Source: Gnetum montanum
Lineage: Eukaryota > Streptophyta > Gnetopsida > Gnetales > Gnetaceae
DNA length: 32,274 bases
Assembly: GCA_015680685.1 (NCBI GenBank)
Contig: MNCI01037786.1
Span: forward strand, 3,405 to 35,678
Reading direction: 5' to 3'
Made by a program: the position numbers and the translations under genes. The notes under the pieces are model-generated. The model made no database searches. It was not told the DNA's origin and saw only the letters and a program-made list of their open reading frames with translations. Positions within the stretch are counted from its first letter, which is position 1. The number at the start of each line of letters is the position of its first letter. This document shows, piece after piece, positions 11,373 through 21,182 of the stretch.

Positions 11373-11390
11373 TGGCACCGTTGTCGAGGA
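11373..11390 (+). other. Primer-binding site of element F (tRNA-Asp)
   Basis: TGGCACCGTTGTCGAGGA lies one base after the LTR end. It is close to the complement of the plant tRNA-Asp 3' end (TGGCGCCGTTGCCGGGGA), as used by Athila-lineage elements. Confidence 0.8.
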
Positions 11391-11512
11391 TGGTGCTAGT
11401 CATCTAGACTAGTTATATCATACAAGGTCACTGCATAGGAATTAATGATATATCTTTTAAGAAGAAGTGATTATAAAAAGTCACATATAAATTCACACAC
11501 AATTTCATAACC

Positions 11513-13390
11513 ATGCCTCTCCTACAAGATTATGATAATTCCACAGCTAGTGAGGAAGTTCATTGAAGAACCAAAGAACTATATGACAACGAAGATTGGA
11601 GTACGCAACCCGAGGTGGGGATTTCTTATAAAACATAAATAAAAACAACATCATTCCAATGCACAAAAGCATAACTTACTCAATGACGATGAACCCCTAC
11701 TAGCCACTACAAGCTTAACGTGAATACAAGAGGCTGTTCAAATCTCCCATAGGCATCATAAAGAGAGTCATCTACCCAGGCTTGATTTAAATAACTTTCC
11801 CAATTTCTCAGGAGGCTATGACTTAGATCTGCATCAACATTTACAAGCCTTCTACGATGCTTGCACATGGAACAACATTGATAATGGTTGGAAAAAACTC
11901 AAGCTCTTCCCTATGACACTTGTTGGCCAAGAAAAAGTATGGTATAGATCGTTAAAACCAAATTCAATACGATGTTGGCCAACAATGGTAGAAATTTTTA
12001 ATGAAAGATATCAAACCTACGCAAGAGTGTCAGCCTTGAGGAAACAAATCCAAGGGTGGAAACAAGCACAACATANGAAACAAGGGAGACCTTAGGAATG
12101 TATGCCCAAGGTTAACTATACAAACTAGGAATCCATCAAGTCCAAGAGATTATTAAGTGAGTAGCAAAAGAAGAAGGAGAAATGGCTAGATGGGAGAGTG
12201 TTGACAAACATCAACGAGACTCAAATCTCAACTTAAAAAAGTTCCATAATCACAAAAAGGAGAAATCAACCTACCACAAAGGGAAAGAACCATCTTTTCT
12301 AGTACAATAATCATTAGAGGAAGTCGAGGCAAACATTAATAAGATGTTGGAATGGATGTATAAAAAGTGTGGAGAATATATCAATATTATTAAAGATAGA
12401 GTTTTAACAACCCGAGAACTAGGTAAAAATATCATTAGACATTTGGAAAGAAGGGATAAGGAAAATAAGAGCTCAACTGCCAATCACATGAATGAATGCA
12501 ACATTTGCCTGTACGATCATCCCAAGGGCCAATGCCCAATCTTGTTACATTTATATGAGCATTGGGGAAGCATGTTAGATCCAAAGTTCATACAGAGATA
12601 CTATGCTCGATCATAGTGGCAACAATCCCAGTCGTGGGGGAAGCCAATCCTAAACTTGAGACACCCTTCGTATCCTCCGAATCCAAATGCTTATTGAGTT
12701 CAATATCCTATTTTTCCAACTGGGTCAACATACTCTATCTCACCGCATTATCATTCTCCTCAATACTATTAGCCCATGTCCTCAACGTAACCACTGCCTT
12801 GTGCACCTTACACTTTTCCTAATTTTCAACATTCTCATCCTTTCCCTCCTTCTACATCACCACCAATTGCTCCTAAGATGCCTGCACCACAACAACAACC
12901 CATGAACGTTACTTGTGCTGCTACTACCAACAACAGTGAGAAACCTCAACAACATCAAAGGCATCCCTTCTTTAGAAATGACCCTAGGAAGGGACAACAC
13001 AATTCCAAGGCCACTACATCCTCCAACCTGGCACAAGTCCAACACTGTGGTGCACCCTTATCTTCGAACCCAATGCCTTATGTCACTTCATCATGGCCAC
13101 CAATTAACACTCCAACAACCATACAGCCCAATGAACATAGCCATGGAAGGCAACATCTTGATCCTTTCATACCATCTTACGGTCACAAACATCATAGTGG
13201 GTCAACTCTTTACCCAAGAACCACATGTTACAAATTTCCCTACTATGCTTACTATAATCAAGTGTGTGAATCCCAATGGGGTAAGTATGACCAAGTCCCA
13301 ATATTTCCAACATACAAGGATCCACATCTTCCATTCATTAATCCTTGTCATCCTCAACCGTTTAGTTATGGAGGATATCCCCCATTCTAG
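11513..13390 (+). pseudogene. gag: gag polyprotein of element F (frameshifted, internal gap)
   Basis: Gag starting at the ATG at 11513 (MPLLQDYDNS). It lacks the ~300-residue N-terminal extension seen in A and E. The capsid domain lies at about 11780-12070 (YDLDLHQHLQAFYDAC, KLKLFPMTL, WYRSLKPNSIRCW, KQIQGWK). At the ambiguous base 12076 about 45 capsid residues present in A are missing, and the sequence resumes at LGMYAQG. Further on is a zinc-knuckle-like C-x2-C-x3-H-x4-C (CNICLYDHPKGQC, about 12497-12535). A long Pro/Gln/His/Asn-rich tail then runs to the TAG at 13388-13390 (SYGGYPPF). Several stops and frameshifts occur. The stop is followed by non-coding DNA, so gag is not joined to pol here. 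Confidence 0.8.
12076..12076. other. Ambiguous base N inside the gag of F
   Basis: The N is flanked by GAAACAAG at 12059-12066 and 12077-12084, and by loss of about 45 expected gag codons. It probably marks a collapsed or unresolved assembly join. Confidence 0.7.
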
Positions 13391-14790
13391 TAACAAGTAG
13401 GATTAATAACCACTTTTTATTTTCTTTAATTTTACAACTTTTTGTTTTCCAGTTTTTTAGTTTTCAATTTCTTGTTTTATCATTTTGTCTTTTTATCTTT
13501 TTACACTGTTGTAAGTAATCTCATCTACGAATAAAACACTCATGTGGATTGTTGGTTGAGGTGTGTTCTATGTTATCAAGTCTTGAGTGATCAACTATTT
13601 GGATAGTGAGCCCATCACATCCACTCATCCATTCTACAAATAAGAGGTTCTATTCGAGAGTACAGTGATATCCTTAATATTTTTAAACCTTAAAATTAAT
13701 TTTGTGTTCATTGTACCTAGAATAAAGAAGGATGGACCAAGAGGGAATGATTAGGGTGTGACATCAAGAGGACTTGTGGATTCTCTTTGGTGATGTCTAT
13801 GAAAGTTATCATGCAATATGGTTGTACTAAGATCCTTGTAGATTTAATGCAAAATTGGAGTAAGAGTAATCAAAAGGCACTCAAAAATCCAATGCTATTC
13901 TAGGGCGTCCCATTGGAAAGACATGCACCCATGCCTGAAGGTTGGCGGCTTCTCTAGATTTAGCAATTGAAAAAAAAAAGAGAAAAGAAGAAAAAAACAA
14001 ACAAAGGAAGTGCCACAAAACAAAAATCACTCCTCCCTTGAACAAAATGCCAAGTGATTGTATGCCTTGTTGTTCTGGTACTCTCATAGTTGCTCATCAT
14101 GGGATGAAACAATGTGGTGTCACTGATGAGAGAAATGGACTTGGTCCTGATTTTGGAATGACAGGTTAATGACACAGTAGTCATGCTTTACACGTAGGAT
14201 TCACTATGCCCTGGGTCAGTTACCTCATGTCCCAATCTCTACAATCCCTTTTATACTTTGTCTCATCTCACTGTTTGTGTAATAATAGCTTGTGTCATGT
14301 GTAACATAGAATTCTTCACTCATTCCGGTGATATTTACATCTATGTGTTTTGTGGAATCAATGTGGATTACATTTAACCCTTCTAGTGCCCACAAACACT
14401 TTTAAGTGTGGTTACACAAGGGCATCATAGGTTGAAACCTTCTTTGGGGAGGACCCACTTGTGTAATCTTTTGTAATTTTCGCTTATGACATAGCTCACA
14501 CATACCATTTCTTATCCTCAGCCTATTTTTCATAACATTCTTTCCCTTATTACTACCCCTATGAATTCCAATGTTCCTATGTACCATTGCATAGCCTTTT
14601 TCTCCCATCTAAGGTCCTTATTGATCAAATCCACACCATTGTATTTAATCGTGCCTTTCAAATTAATGGAATTACCCTAGAAACCTTTAACATGTGCCAC
14701 ATGTCCTTGCTTTCACATTTTATTTTTCAAAAAAAAGAAACAAACCCTAAAAATTTGGTATTTTACCTCGAGCCTAAAACATCATTATGC
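13391..14790. other. Non-coding or unassigned region after the gag of F
   Basis: It starts with a T-rich tract (13410-13510). No pol, LTR or host gene is recognised. A minus-strand stretch at about 14608-14230 has moderately long open segments (MCELCHKRKLQKITQVGPP, and after a stop ALEGLNVIHIDSTKHIDVNI). It may be old coding DNA of unknown origin, but I could not assign it. Confidence 0.5.
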
Positions 14791-14880
14791 CGCTATATCG
14801 GGTACGCAATATCACGGCTGATGCGATATTGCATACGCGATGTATCGTACGCGATATCGCATCCCGTCCACCTATATATA
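14791..14880 (+). promoter_or_regulatory. GATATC array G plus TATATATA box
   Basis: A run of CG-rich relatives of GATATC (CTATATCGGGTACGC, CAATATCACGG, GCGATATTGCATACGC, GTACGCGATATCGC) ends 12 bp before TATATATA (14873-14880). The layout is that of the LTR U3 promoters. The downstream sequence does not match the R-U5 of the other LTRs, and a full LTR could not be delimited. It faces the env-like ORF. Confidence 0.6.
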
Positions 14881-15357
14881 GATGACCCCTCGTAACACTT
14901 AGCATCATTTTTCACAACTTACGTGGGGGAGTTTTTTGAATTTTTCTCTATGACTTGCAAGTGTGACACCCTTGCTTTTCTCCCTATATCTTACTTGCTA
15001 GTACTCCGATTTTTATTTCGTCTAAACCTACTTGAACCTGGAGTGTTTAGCTTAGTTGTTTGGGAGGGACATACGTTGAATAGTGCATAACCTTTTTGGA
15101 ATTTTTCATTTCCCAAAGGACATTATCAAGGCTAATTAGTTGTAAAATTAAGAATAAAATGTGTCAAAAATAATTTCATCCCCTTAAGTACATCGGAAAC
15201 TAAAATTGGAAACCATCTAAGTAAAAAGGACCCACTATTATAATCTTTCGAGAAACATCACATGGAGATAAAATAAGTTAATTAATTAAGGAAAGTAGTA
15301 AGGTACAACTTAACTTCAGAAATAACCTTACTAATGCTTGGCCCCATGTGATTGCAG
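14881..15357 (+). other. Leader upstream of the env-like ORF, with possible splice acceptor
   Basis: No coding sequence. It ends with CCCCATGTGATTGCAG immediately before the ATG at 15358. This looks like a 3' splice site (TTGCAG) placed exactly at the start codon. The donor was not identified. Confidence 0.4.
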
Positions 15358-17077
15358 ATGGTCCTGAAACATGGACAATGGGAAGGTCTTACTCAAGGTG
15401 GAAGTAAATGACTTAGGAGAGGTGAGGAACAAGTCCCAGTGAGACAACGTGTAGAACAAGAGGAATAATCATTTAGAATTCATTAAGAGGACCCTCCTAC
15501 TATACAATCTAGGTAGGCAGAAGGAGGAGCTACAGCAGCACCTGAATAAGGACAACATCTCACATTGCCCCAGGATTGCGTTTAGGCTATCCACGAAAGG
15601 TCCACATTCACTACGATGATTTTGGAATTAAACTTTGAATCTTTTGTAGAGTTCACTCCTGAGGCTATTAGGGATCACCTCAAAGGATCTCTCTTATGGC
15701 CTACCCTCTCTAAAGGTGGTGCCTAGTACCTAGGGGAGACATACCAATTCTGGCACAACAGAGAACAAAGCACCACCATAAATATTTGTGGTATGGAAGT
15801 CGATTTATCCACACAGGCCATTTCAAAAGTATTAAACCTTTCAAATATGGAGCCCAAGGTTGCTCAGTTGTCTACCCATTCAAACCCTAATGTGCAACAA
15901 GTTTGGTTGGAAAAGGCATATGGTAGGGATAAGACATTTGGAAAGTTGATGACGGAAGAGAGGATCTACTTCAAAATTGGAATGTAGCACCTCTTCCCCA
16001 TGAAGGGCTTAAAAAGAATCTTAAAATATGTGGCAAGAGGTTGTGCAGTGTTGATGGAAAAGGTTAATGCTAACCTACCTCATCTATACATAACGGAGAT
16101 CCTGAGGTGGTTTGAGGAACAGATGATAGGGAAGCTTGTCTTACCTTTCCCTTGTCTTATCAAGAAGTTGTGCCGATGTGTTGGTATCAAAGGATACACT
16201 AATGATGTCCTTCAAAAAGCCCAAAATGCTTCATGTGCTAAACTATTAAAGCCACCAACCATAAGGAAAATCACTGGTGAGATGCTGGGACCAGAACAAG
16301 AAGAAGAACAAATGGTTGGACCCACTACAACTCAACTTGCAAGACAGCCAACTTCCAAGCACAGGACCTAGCCAACAATAGGAAGCAAGGCCTAGCATAG
16401 GCCCAGATCAACCACCATCATCACAAGATTACAAACCGTCAATGAGCTATCTCAGGGCCATTGCTAAGATGGTAAGCTGGGGAAGTCATGATGATGCAAA
16501 TCTCTTCCACATCGTTGAAGATGTCATACAACCCATAGTTTCTTTGGATCGTACAAGGGGTGAAGTGTCTATTCATACAAGAGGAGAGGAAAGTACTTGG
16601 TTACAACAGATCCTAGAAAATGTAGCATCTTTCCTAGTGTAATTAGAAACTAGTGAAGAGGCCACTGTGATGGTCATGCAACACCAGGATGCCGCAGGAG
16701 CTATAGAAGTGGTCAGAGACCACATTAAAGAATCGTTCAATGTACCTGTTGTACCATCAATAGATCTCACGAGAGCACAGGATGCTCAAAATTTTCCTGA
16801 AACCTCAATGACTCCTACGGAACATGAGGATGTGCTTGATCGATTGCTACAAATAGGAAAAATAATTATGTATCTATTTGACATCCCTCAAGATGTTACA
16901 ACAATTCAATCAGACTTCATTTCCACTAAGGGGAAGCTGGTCTTAACAGAAGTGAGGGTCAAGCATGCGAAAAAAGAGGTGCAGAAATTGCAAGAGCAGC
17001 TCATGGGCCTACAAGAAGCACAACAGGACCCCTTGCAATTTGTTCCCATAGACCAGCTAGACAATTTCAAAATTTAG
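15358..17077 (+). pseudogene. env-like / plant-transposon ORF of an Athila-type element (degenerate)
   Basis: A single frame from the ATG at 15358 to about 16371, broken by scattered stops, continues after a 1-nt shift from 16442 to 17077. The N-terminal part (FESFVEFTPEAIRDHLKG, ICGMEVDLSTQAISKVLNL) and the middle (AVLMEKVNANLPHLYITEIL, KLVLPFPCLIKKLC) resemble the 'putative plant transposon protein' or Athila ORF family that accompanies env-class Ty3/gypsy elements. A Pro/Gln-rich hinge and a C-terminal coiled-coil-like region (KHAKKEVQKLQEQLMGLQEA) follow. No signal peptide or clear transmembrane segment is visible. Its role is unknown. It is assigned by pattern only and could belong to F's 3' part or to another insertion. 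Confidence 0.55.
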
Positions 17078-17587
17078 CAACTAACCAAGCTACTAATGAA
17101 GAATAAAAAGGTGGCTAAAGAAAAAGAGAAGGCTGTTTGGGATGCCTCTATAGCACATGCATAAACTCATGTGCATATCAAGGCACTCAAGGTCTTATAG
17201 GAAGAAAACAAGTAGCTTGTTGTCTAAAACACCACAAAATTTTGGGTCTTGGCATTGGAACTACAAATTTGGTTAAGTGTCAGAATGATGGCACTTTTAG
17301 CATAGAATCATGTTATGCTGCGCAGTGTAGCACCATGTCACGATGTGTAGCGTAGCACAACGTAGCACAATTTTCAAGCTATGCAGTGTAGCACAGCATA
17401 GCCAACTTGACCCTGCAAGCGTCTCGTGTCTCGCATGTAACATGGGATGAGCATAAGCATGGTCCCACCCACCGTACTACCATGTGGCACTTTATCCACA
17501 TTTTGGGCTAACCCTAGCCCTATAAATACCTTGGAAACCCAAGGGTTAGATTCCTAGACCATTGGCATTCCCCAAGGGTTGGAAGAA
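17078..17587. other. Decayed C-terminus, GTAGCACA repeats and a TATA-like region
   Basis: Charged codons continue briefly after the env-like ORF (KKVAKEKEKAVWDA). At 17318-17400 short GTGTAGCAC / CGTAGCACA / GCATAGCC units recur irregularly. CCCTATAAATACC at 17518-17530 follows GGGCTAACCCTAG and may be a promoter box. Its owner is unknown. Confidence 0.45.
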
Positions 17588-17685
17588 GCGATATCGCGTA
17601 CATAATATCACGAGGGATGCGATATCGCGAAGGCCGTGATATCGTGTATGCGATATCGCGGCCCATGCAATATCACATCCCATCA
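17588..17685 (-). repeat. GATATC array H: U3 end of a truncated minus-strand LTR
   Basis: Read on the minus strand from 17685 it begins TGATGGGATGTGATATTGC and continues with four or more CG-rich GATATC units. This resembles the U3 start of A. It abuts the gag of B at 17686. The TATA box, R and U5 parts are not identifiable below 17588, so this is a remnant. The direction is judged from the terminal TGATG and from position only, because the motif is palindromic. Confidence 0.55.
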
Positions 17686-17689
17686 TTGC

Positions 17690-18194
17690 CAAAATCGAGA
17701 TTGTGAATTGTGGACAGTAGGTTTTTAATTTAACCTCCTTCACTGAAGTTAAAGAGAGGGATTTCATTGAATGGGAAATCCCCATAGAAGGGTTCCCCAC
17801 CATCTTTTTGGTACAGTAGGAATGGGGAATTATTAAATCCTTTTCCCTTTGCAAATTCATGGTGTTGGTCTAGCTATCGATCTCATAGACATTGTGCCTC
17901 AGTGGGATGATAATCCTTGGCATCAATATCTTTCACAACATACTTAGCATGACATTCCTAGAGATCCCATCGTATAAGAATTTGTTGGAGCATTGCAGGA
18001 ATGGATCGATCAGGTGGCAAGACAATGTTACCCTCCATGTCACACCACTGTAGCTATTCATCCTGATGTAGGATGAAGGTGAAATTGGGTACATACTCAT
18101 CAGGATAAGCATATACCACTCAATATTGTTGGGGCATTGGCTAATAAGCTCCATCAAACTTGGGCAAAGAAGCACTCCTATGAGAAGAAGACAT
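17690..18194 (-). pseudogene. gag: gag of element B, N-terminal part
   Basis: Starts at the ATG at 18194-18192 (MSSSHRSASLPKFDGAY). It matches the gag N-terminus of E and A: YAYPDEYVPNFTFILHQDE, then DMEGNIVLPPDRSIPAML, KDYHPTEAQ, and LSTIHNLDF near 17690. There are stops after DGAY and at several other sites. The frame is cut at 17686 by array H. The next part of this gag (basic linker and most of the capsid, about 700 bp) was not found before the C-terminal half resumes at 10574. Confidence 0.75.
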
Positions 18195-18335
18195 TTTCAA
18201 TTAGATGATAAAAATGCAGTGTGCTTTGAAATTTTTTTGTAGTAATTGTAAAATATGATATTACTCTAAGGTTCTTTCTAACAATTTTGAATGATTTCGA
18301 CTAAATCCTAGATAGCACACAAATCAACCAAAAAA

Positions 18336-18353
18336 TCCTCGGCAATAGTGCCA
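18336..18353 (-). other. Primer-binding site of element B (tRNA-Asp)
   Basis: On the minus strand it reads TGGCACTATTGCCGAGGA, one base inside the 5' LTR. It is a near-complement of the plant tRNA-Asp 3' end. Confidence 0.8.
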
Positions 18354-18354
18354 A

Positions 18355-19226
18355 TGATGAATGACAAGATATCCCTATGCCCAACCATATGAATCACTAA
18401 GGCGTTCACATGTGATCTGGTCGAATTTCGTGGATTTATAGTTCTCCAATGCACTAGTTCCTCTAGGAAGTAAAATGGGCATTGAGAACATTCGTTGTCT
18501 TCCCAACTACACTTGTGAAGCTCAAGGGTATGGTTTAAGTGTAATTGAGGTACATGATTTTTCTTATTTTATGTTTTATAAGTTTAGTCACCTACAATAA
18601 GAATGAAAGGTAGAGTGATTTAAGATCTAACTCATTCATTGCTTAGCTAGCCTAATATAAGTACATGTTCCACTTCCCTAGACACATCTTGAACACATAT
18701 AATGTTGTTGGGTTACCAAAGATTAAGCGTTGTTAGGTTACCAAACACTATAAGTATGTTAGAAGTGGTCATGCTTGTGTTCATTAACAACTAGAAATTA
18801 ATTGCTTAATTTAAATGCATTAAAATAAGTGCATAAAATTAAAGTGCATAAAATTAAAGTGCATTAAAGAAAACATTAATCTATTCTATTGTGACTACGG
18901 ATTATCAAAAAGGATTCATTTTTATTTCTGTCACATTGTTGCACTCAAGTACATCAGTGTTCGAACGAAGATCCATACACATTTAAACTTTTGTTGCAGG
19001 CACTCAAAAAATATTCTAACTCTTAAGAAAACAAATTGTAAGAACTTCGTTATCTATGACAAAAATAATAAAAAGAAACTCCTAAATCATGAACCCAAAA
19101 TAGGGTGGCATATACCCCGTGATATTGGATATTCAACATCATCTTGGGCTATAACATCAGATATCTGATGTCAAGGCTCCAATATTGGATATTCAATATC
19201 GAAGCTATGAAAAATGTAATTCATCA
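18355..19226 (-). repeat. 5' LTR of element B
   Basis: 872 bp, paired with 5122-5985. The GATATC array (19118-19215) has decayed to forms such as GGATATTC and GATATC without flanking CG. Compared with the 3' LTR and with D, a short deletion near 19105 has removed the TATA box, so this promoter is probably dead. Confidence 0.9.
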
Positions 19227-19420
19227 GGTGTGTAAATGAAGAGCCCTCAAAGATGAGTTATATATATATTTCTTTCTTGTATTGTGACTACCCACTTGAA
19301 ACAACATTATTCCAATTTCTTTTCCTTGTATTTTTTTTCTTTTTTAAGTTCACGTGTTCGACACTTCCATGGTGTCTTTCTTGAACTGGACGTAACGAAA
19401 ATCAGTTTGTGTTAGCTTCA
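19227..19420. repeat. Right half of tandem unit 2, displaced by element B
   Basis: Matches 4878-5065, with blocks such as TCTTTCTTGTATTGTGACTA and ATCAGTTTGTGTTAGCTTCA. It lies immediately outside B's 5' LTR and continues the sequence that ends at 5121. Confidence 0.8.
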
Positions 19421-19713
19421 CAATGTTATGAGGTGTGCAGAACGGATTGCACAATGTGCTTAATTAAGTTATGAATTAAGCAAATTTCGACACACGTTTA
19501 ATTGTTACAATTGCAAAGAATGGAGATGCAAGCTTGAAACAATGGTCATATTTAAACTGCCACCTAAAGAAACCAGCATACCAGAATGCACATGAGTCAC
19601 TGAATCACCGGTAAACTGCAATCCCCATTCCCAGTCAATTCTGTAATTCAAGAAGCAAACTGAGGACAAATAAACTGATGCCGGACATGGCAGAAACAGC
19701 GGGAGAGTCAGTC

Positions 19714-20166
19714 CTAATGCAAGGCAGAAGCATGCAAATTCTGGGAGAAGGACAACTGTTTGGCAGCGAGATCAAACGCACAGCATCGGTGCATCTTCAA
19801 ATCCTCAATGCAAACAACTTCCGCATCCTCGTCGGCCACAAAGACCCTGCGGAAACGCAAGCCAGGGTTGTGCAAAACCAGACCCTCCAGGGAGACGTGA
19901 TGGCCGAGAGGGCCGGAACTGGAAATCCAGAGCCACTAGAAAGGCCGGTGGCCCTCAAGCGGCAGGGCCCGCGCCTGCCACACCAAAAACTCGGGCACCT
20001 GCGGGTCGCAGCCGACGAGGAGTAGCCGGAGGCAGGAACCGACACCGACGAGGCGGAGAGGCTTTACTTCCGGATTCGCCGGCAGCAAGAACTCGGCGTC
20101 GGTGGCACCCCAGAAGCGGCGTTCGGCGTGGAACCAGAGGACGCAGCCGCGGCGTAAACAGAAGAA
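19714..20166 (-). pseudogene. C-terminal fragment of a host gene (unidentified)
   Basis: A sharply GC-rich island in AT-rich DNA. On the minus strand one frame runs from 20166 to the TAG at 19716-19714, about 150 codons, with mostly C or G at third positions, as in a real plant exon. Pieces include VLWFHAERRFWGATDAEF, PLRLVGVGSCLRLLLVG, FRRVFVADEDAEVV and AAKQLSFSQNLHASALH at the C-terminus. One in-frame TAG (19938-19936) breaks it. A TAA sits just upstream at 20169-20167, where GC content drops abruptly, so the 5' part is lost or lies across an unseen intron. About 290 bp of moderate-GC DNA beyond the stop could be the 3' UTR. I do not recognise the family; F-box or beta-propeller-like proteins are possible but not shown. 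Confidence 0.6.
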
Positions 20167-20244
20167 TTAAAGGATAAAAACATAGGTGTTTGATATTTCA
20201 GCAGGCCGTAGGTGGGTTGGAATAACAATAAGGTGTTAGGCGCA

Positions 20245-21182
20245 GGGATACCATTTTCGATTTGAAACCAATAAGTCTTGGGTTCAATTTTGGTGGGCAA
20301 TGCTAGGTTATAAGTTCTAATTGAACTATATATTTTGAGATGGTCAATGGAGGGCTATATATCTTGGGATGGTTTGCGGATAAGCAAAAGCCTAACTTCT
20401 TTGAGGTGGCTATACCTAGGCTCAACTCTAGGTCTTTCAAATTAAAAACTAATTGGTTAAGCAAAGTTTGTTTTTCTTTCTTTCTTTGTAATTTTGGGAA
20501 CTTAAATAAAATACTATTTTTTCCTAATTAAAAAATGCATTCACATGCCAGATTACCAACATTCACTAATGTTGGCATCAAGGAGAAGGGTTGGCATCAA
20601 GTTGCCAATGACATATAAAACCTTGCTAAATCTCTTAAATGAGTTATTTTTTAGATTTTGCAAATGCTAGGGTATTCTTCATATACAATGCCCAACCCTT
20701 CTCCTTTCATATCTAGGGTTGGGATACCATTTTTGATTTGAAAGGAATAAGTCTTGGGTTCAATTTTGGTGGGCAATGCTAGGTTATAAAGTTCTAATTG
20801 AACTATATATTTTGAGATGGTCAATGGAGACCTATATATCTTGGGAAGGTTTGCGGATAAGCAAAAGCCTAACTTCTTTCAAGTGGCTATACCTAGGCTC
20901 AAGTCTAGGTCTTTCAAATTAAAAACTAATTGGTTAAGCAAAGTTTGTTTTTCTTTCTTTCTTTGTAATTTTGGGAACTTAAATAAAACACTATTTTTTC
21001 CTAATTAAAAAATGCATTCACATGCTAAATTACCAACATTCACTAATGTTGGTCCCAACCCTAGATATGAAAGGAGAAGGGTTGGCATCAACTTGGCAAT
21101 GACATATAAAACCTTGCTAAATCTTGTAAATGAGTTATTTTTTAGATTTTGCAAATGCTAGGGTATTCTTCATATACAATGC
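20245..21182. repeat. Tandem duplication P1-P2 (about 477-bp units)
   Basis: 20245-20691 and 20721-21182 are nearly identical (shared blocks AAGTCTTGGGTTCAATTTTG, TTTGCGGATAAGCAAAAGCC, GGTATTCTTCATATACAATG). Each unit contains the same 63-codon open stretch, which follows from the duplication and is not evidence for a gene. Unit 1 lacks about 20 bp present in unit 2 near 21054-21073. Confidence 0.9.
20691..20723. repeat. 33-bp hairpin at the P1/P2 junction, inverted copy at 21054-21086
   Basis: Arms CCCAACCCT and AGGGTTGGG flank a 15-bp core. The same 33 bp occur in reverse orientation at 21054-21086 with one mismatch at the end. Confidence 0.8.

Larger units (their letters stand above)
10575..13390 (+). 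mobile_element. Element F: plus-strand Athila-type element nested in B's gag (5' LTR, PBS, gag; no pol seen)
   Basis: LTR, PBS and gag lie in order on the plus strand and interrupt B's capsid codons at 10574. The 5 bp before the LTR are attaa (10570-10574). No protease, RT or integrase follows the gag stop. No second LTR matching 10575-11371 was found up to 17685, so the right end is undefined. F may be a pol-lacking (TR-GAG-like) element or an element with a large internal deletion. The env-like ORF at 15358 could be its 3' part, but this is unproven. Confidence 0.7.
5122..19226 (-). mobile_element. Element B: complete-ended Athila-type retrotransposon (14.1 kb with nested insertions)
   Basis: Bounded by two directly repeated LTRs (5122-5985 and 18355-19226) that align over their full length with moderate divergence. 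The coding strand is minus. From 5' to 3' it has the 5' LTR, PBS, gag N-terminus, an interruption at 10575-17685, gag C-terminus, protease, the first two-thirds of RT, long non-coding DNA, a short polypurine tract and the 3' LTR. RNase H and integrase are missing. The flanks ggttat (5116-5121) and ggtgtg (19227-19232) are a decayed target duplication. Joined, they restore the second unit of the tandem repeat at 4830-5121. Confidence 0.85.

Noticed and set aside
14402-14608. 68-codon minus-strand ORF with a C-x2-C pair
   Set aside because: There is no recognisable family and no codon bias; it is mentioned only in the region description.
19678-20025. Plus-strand open frame of 115 codons over the GC-rich island
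   Set aside because: The minus-strand frame has much stronger third-position GC bias and reads as natural protein. The plus frame is its antisense shadow.
20340-21008. Two matching 63-codon frames as a small duplicated gene
   Set aside because: They lie in tandem duplicate units. The similarity is nucleotide-wide and not confined to codons.
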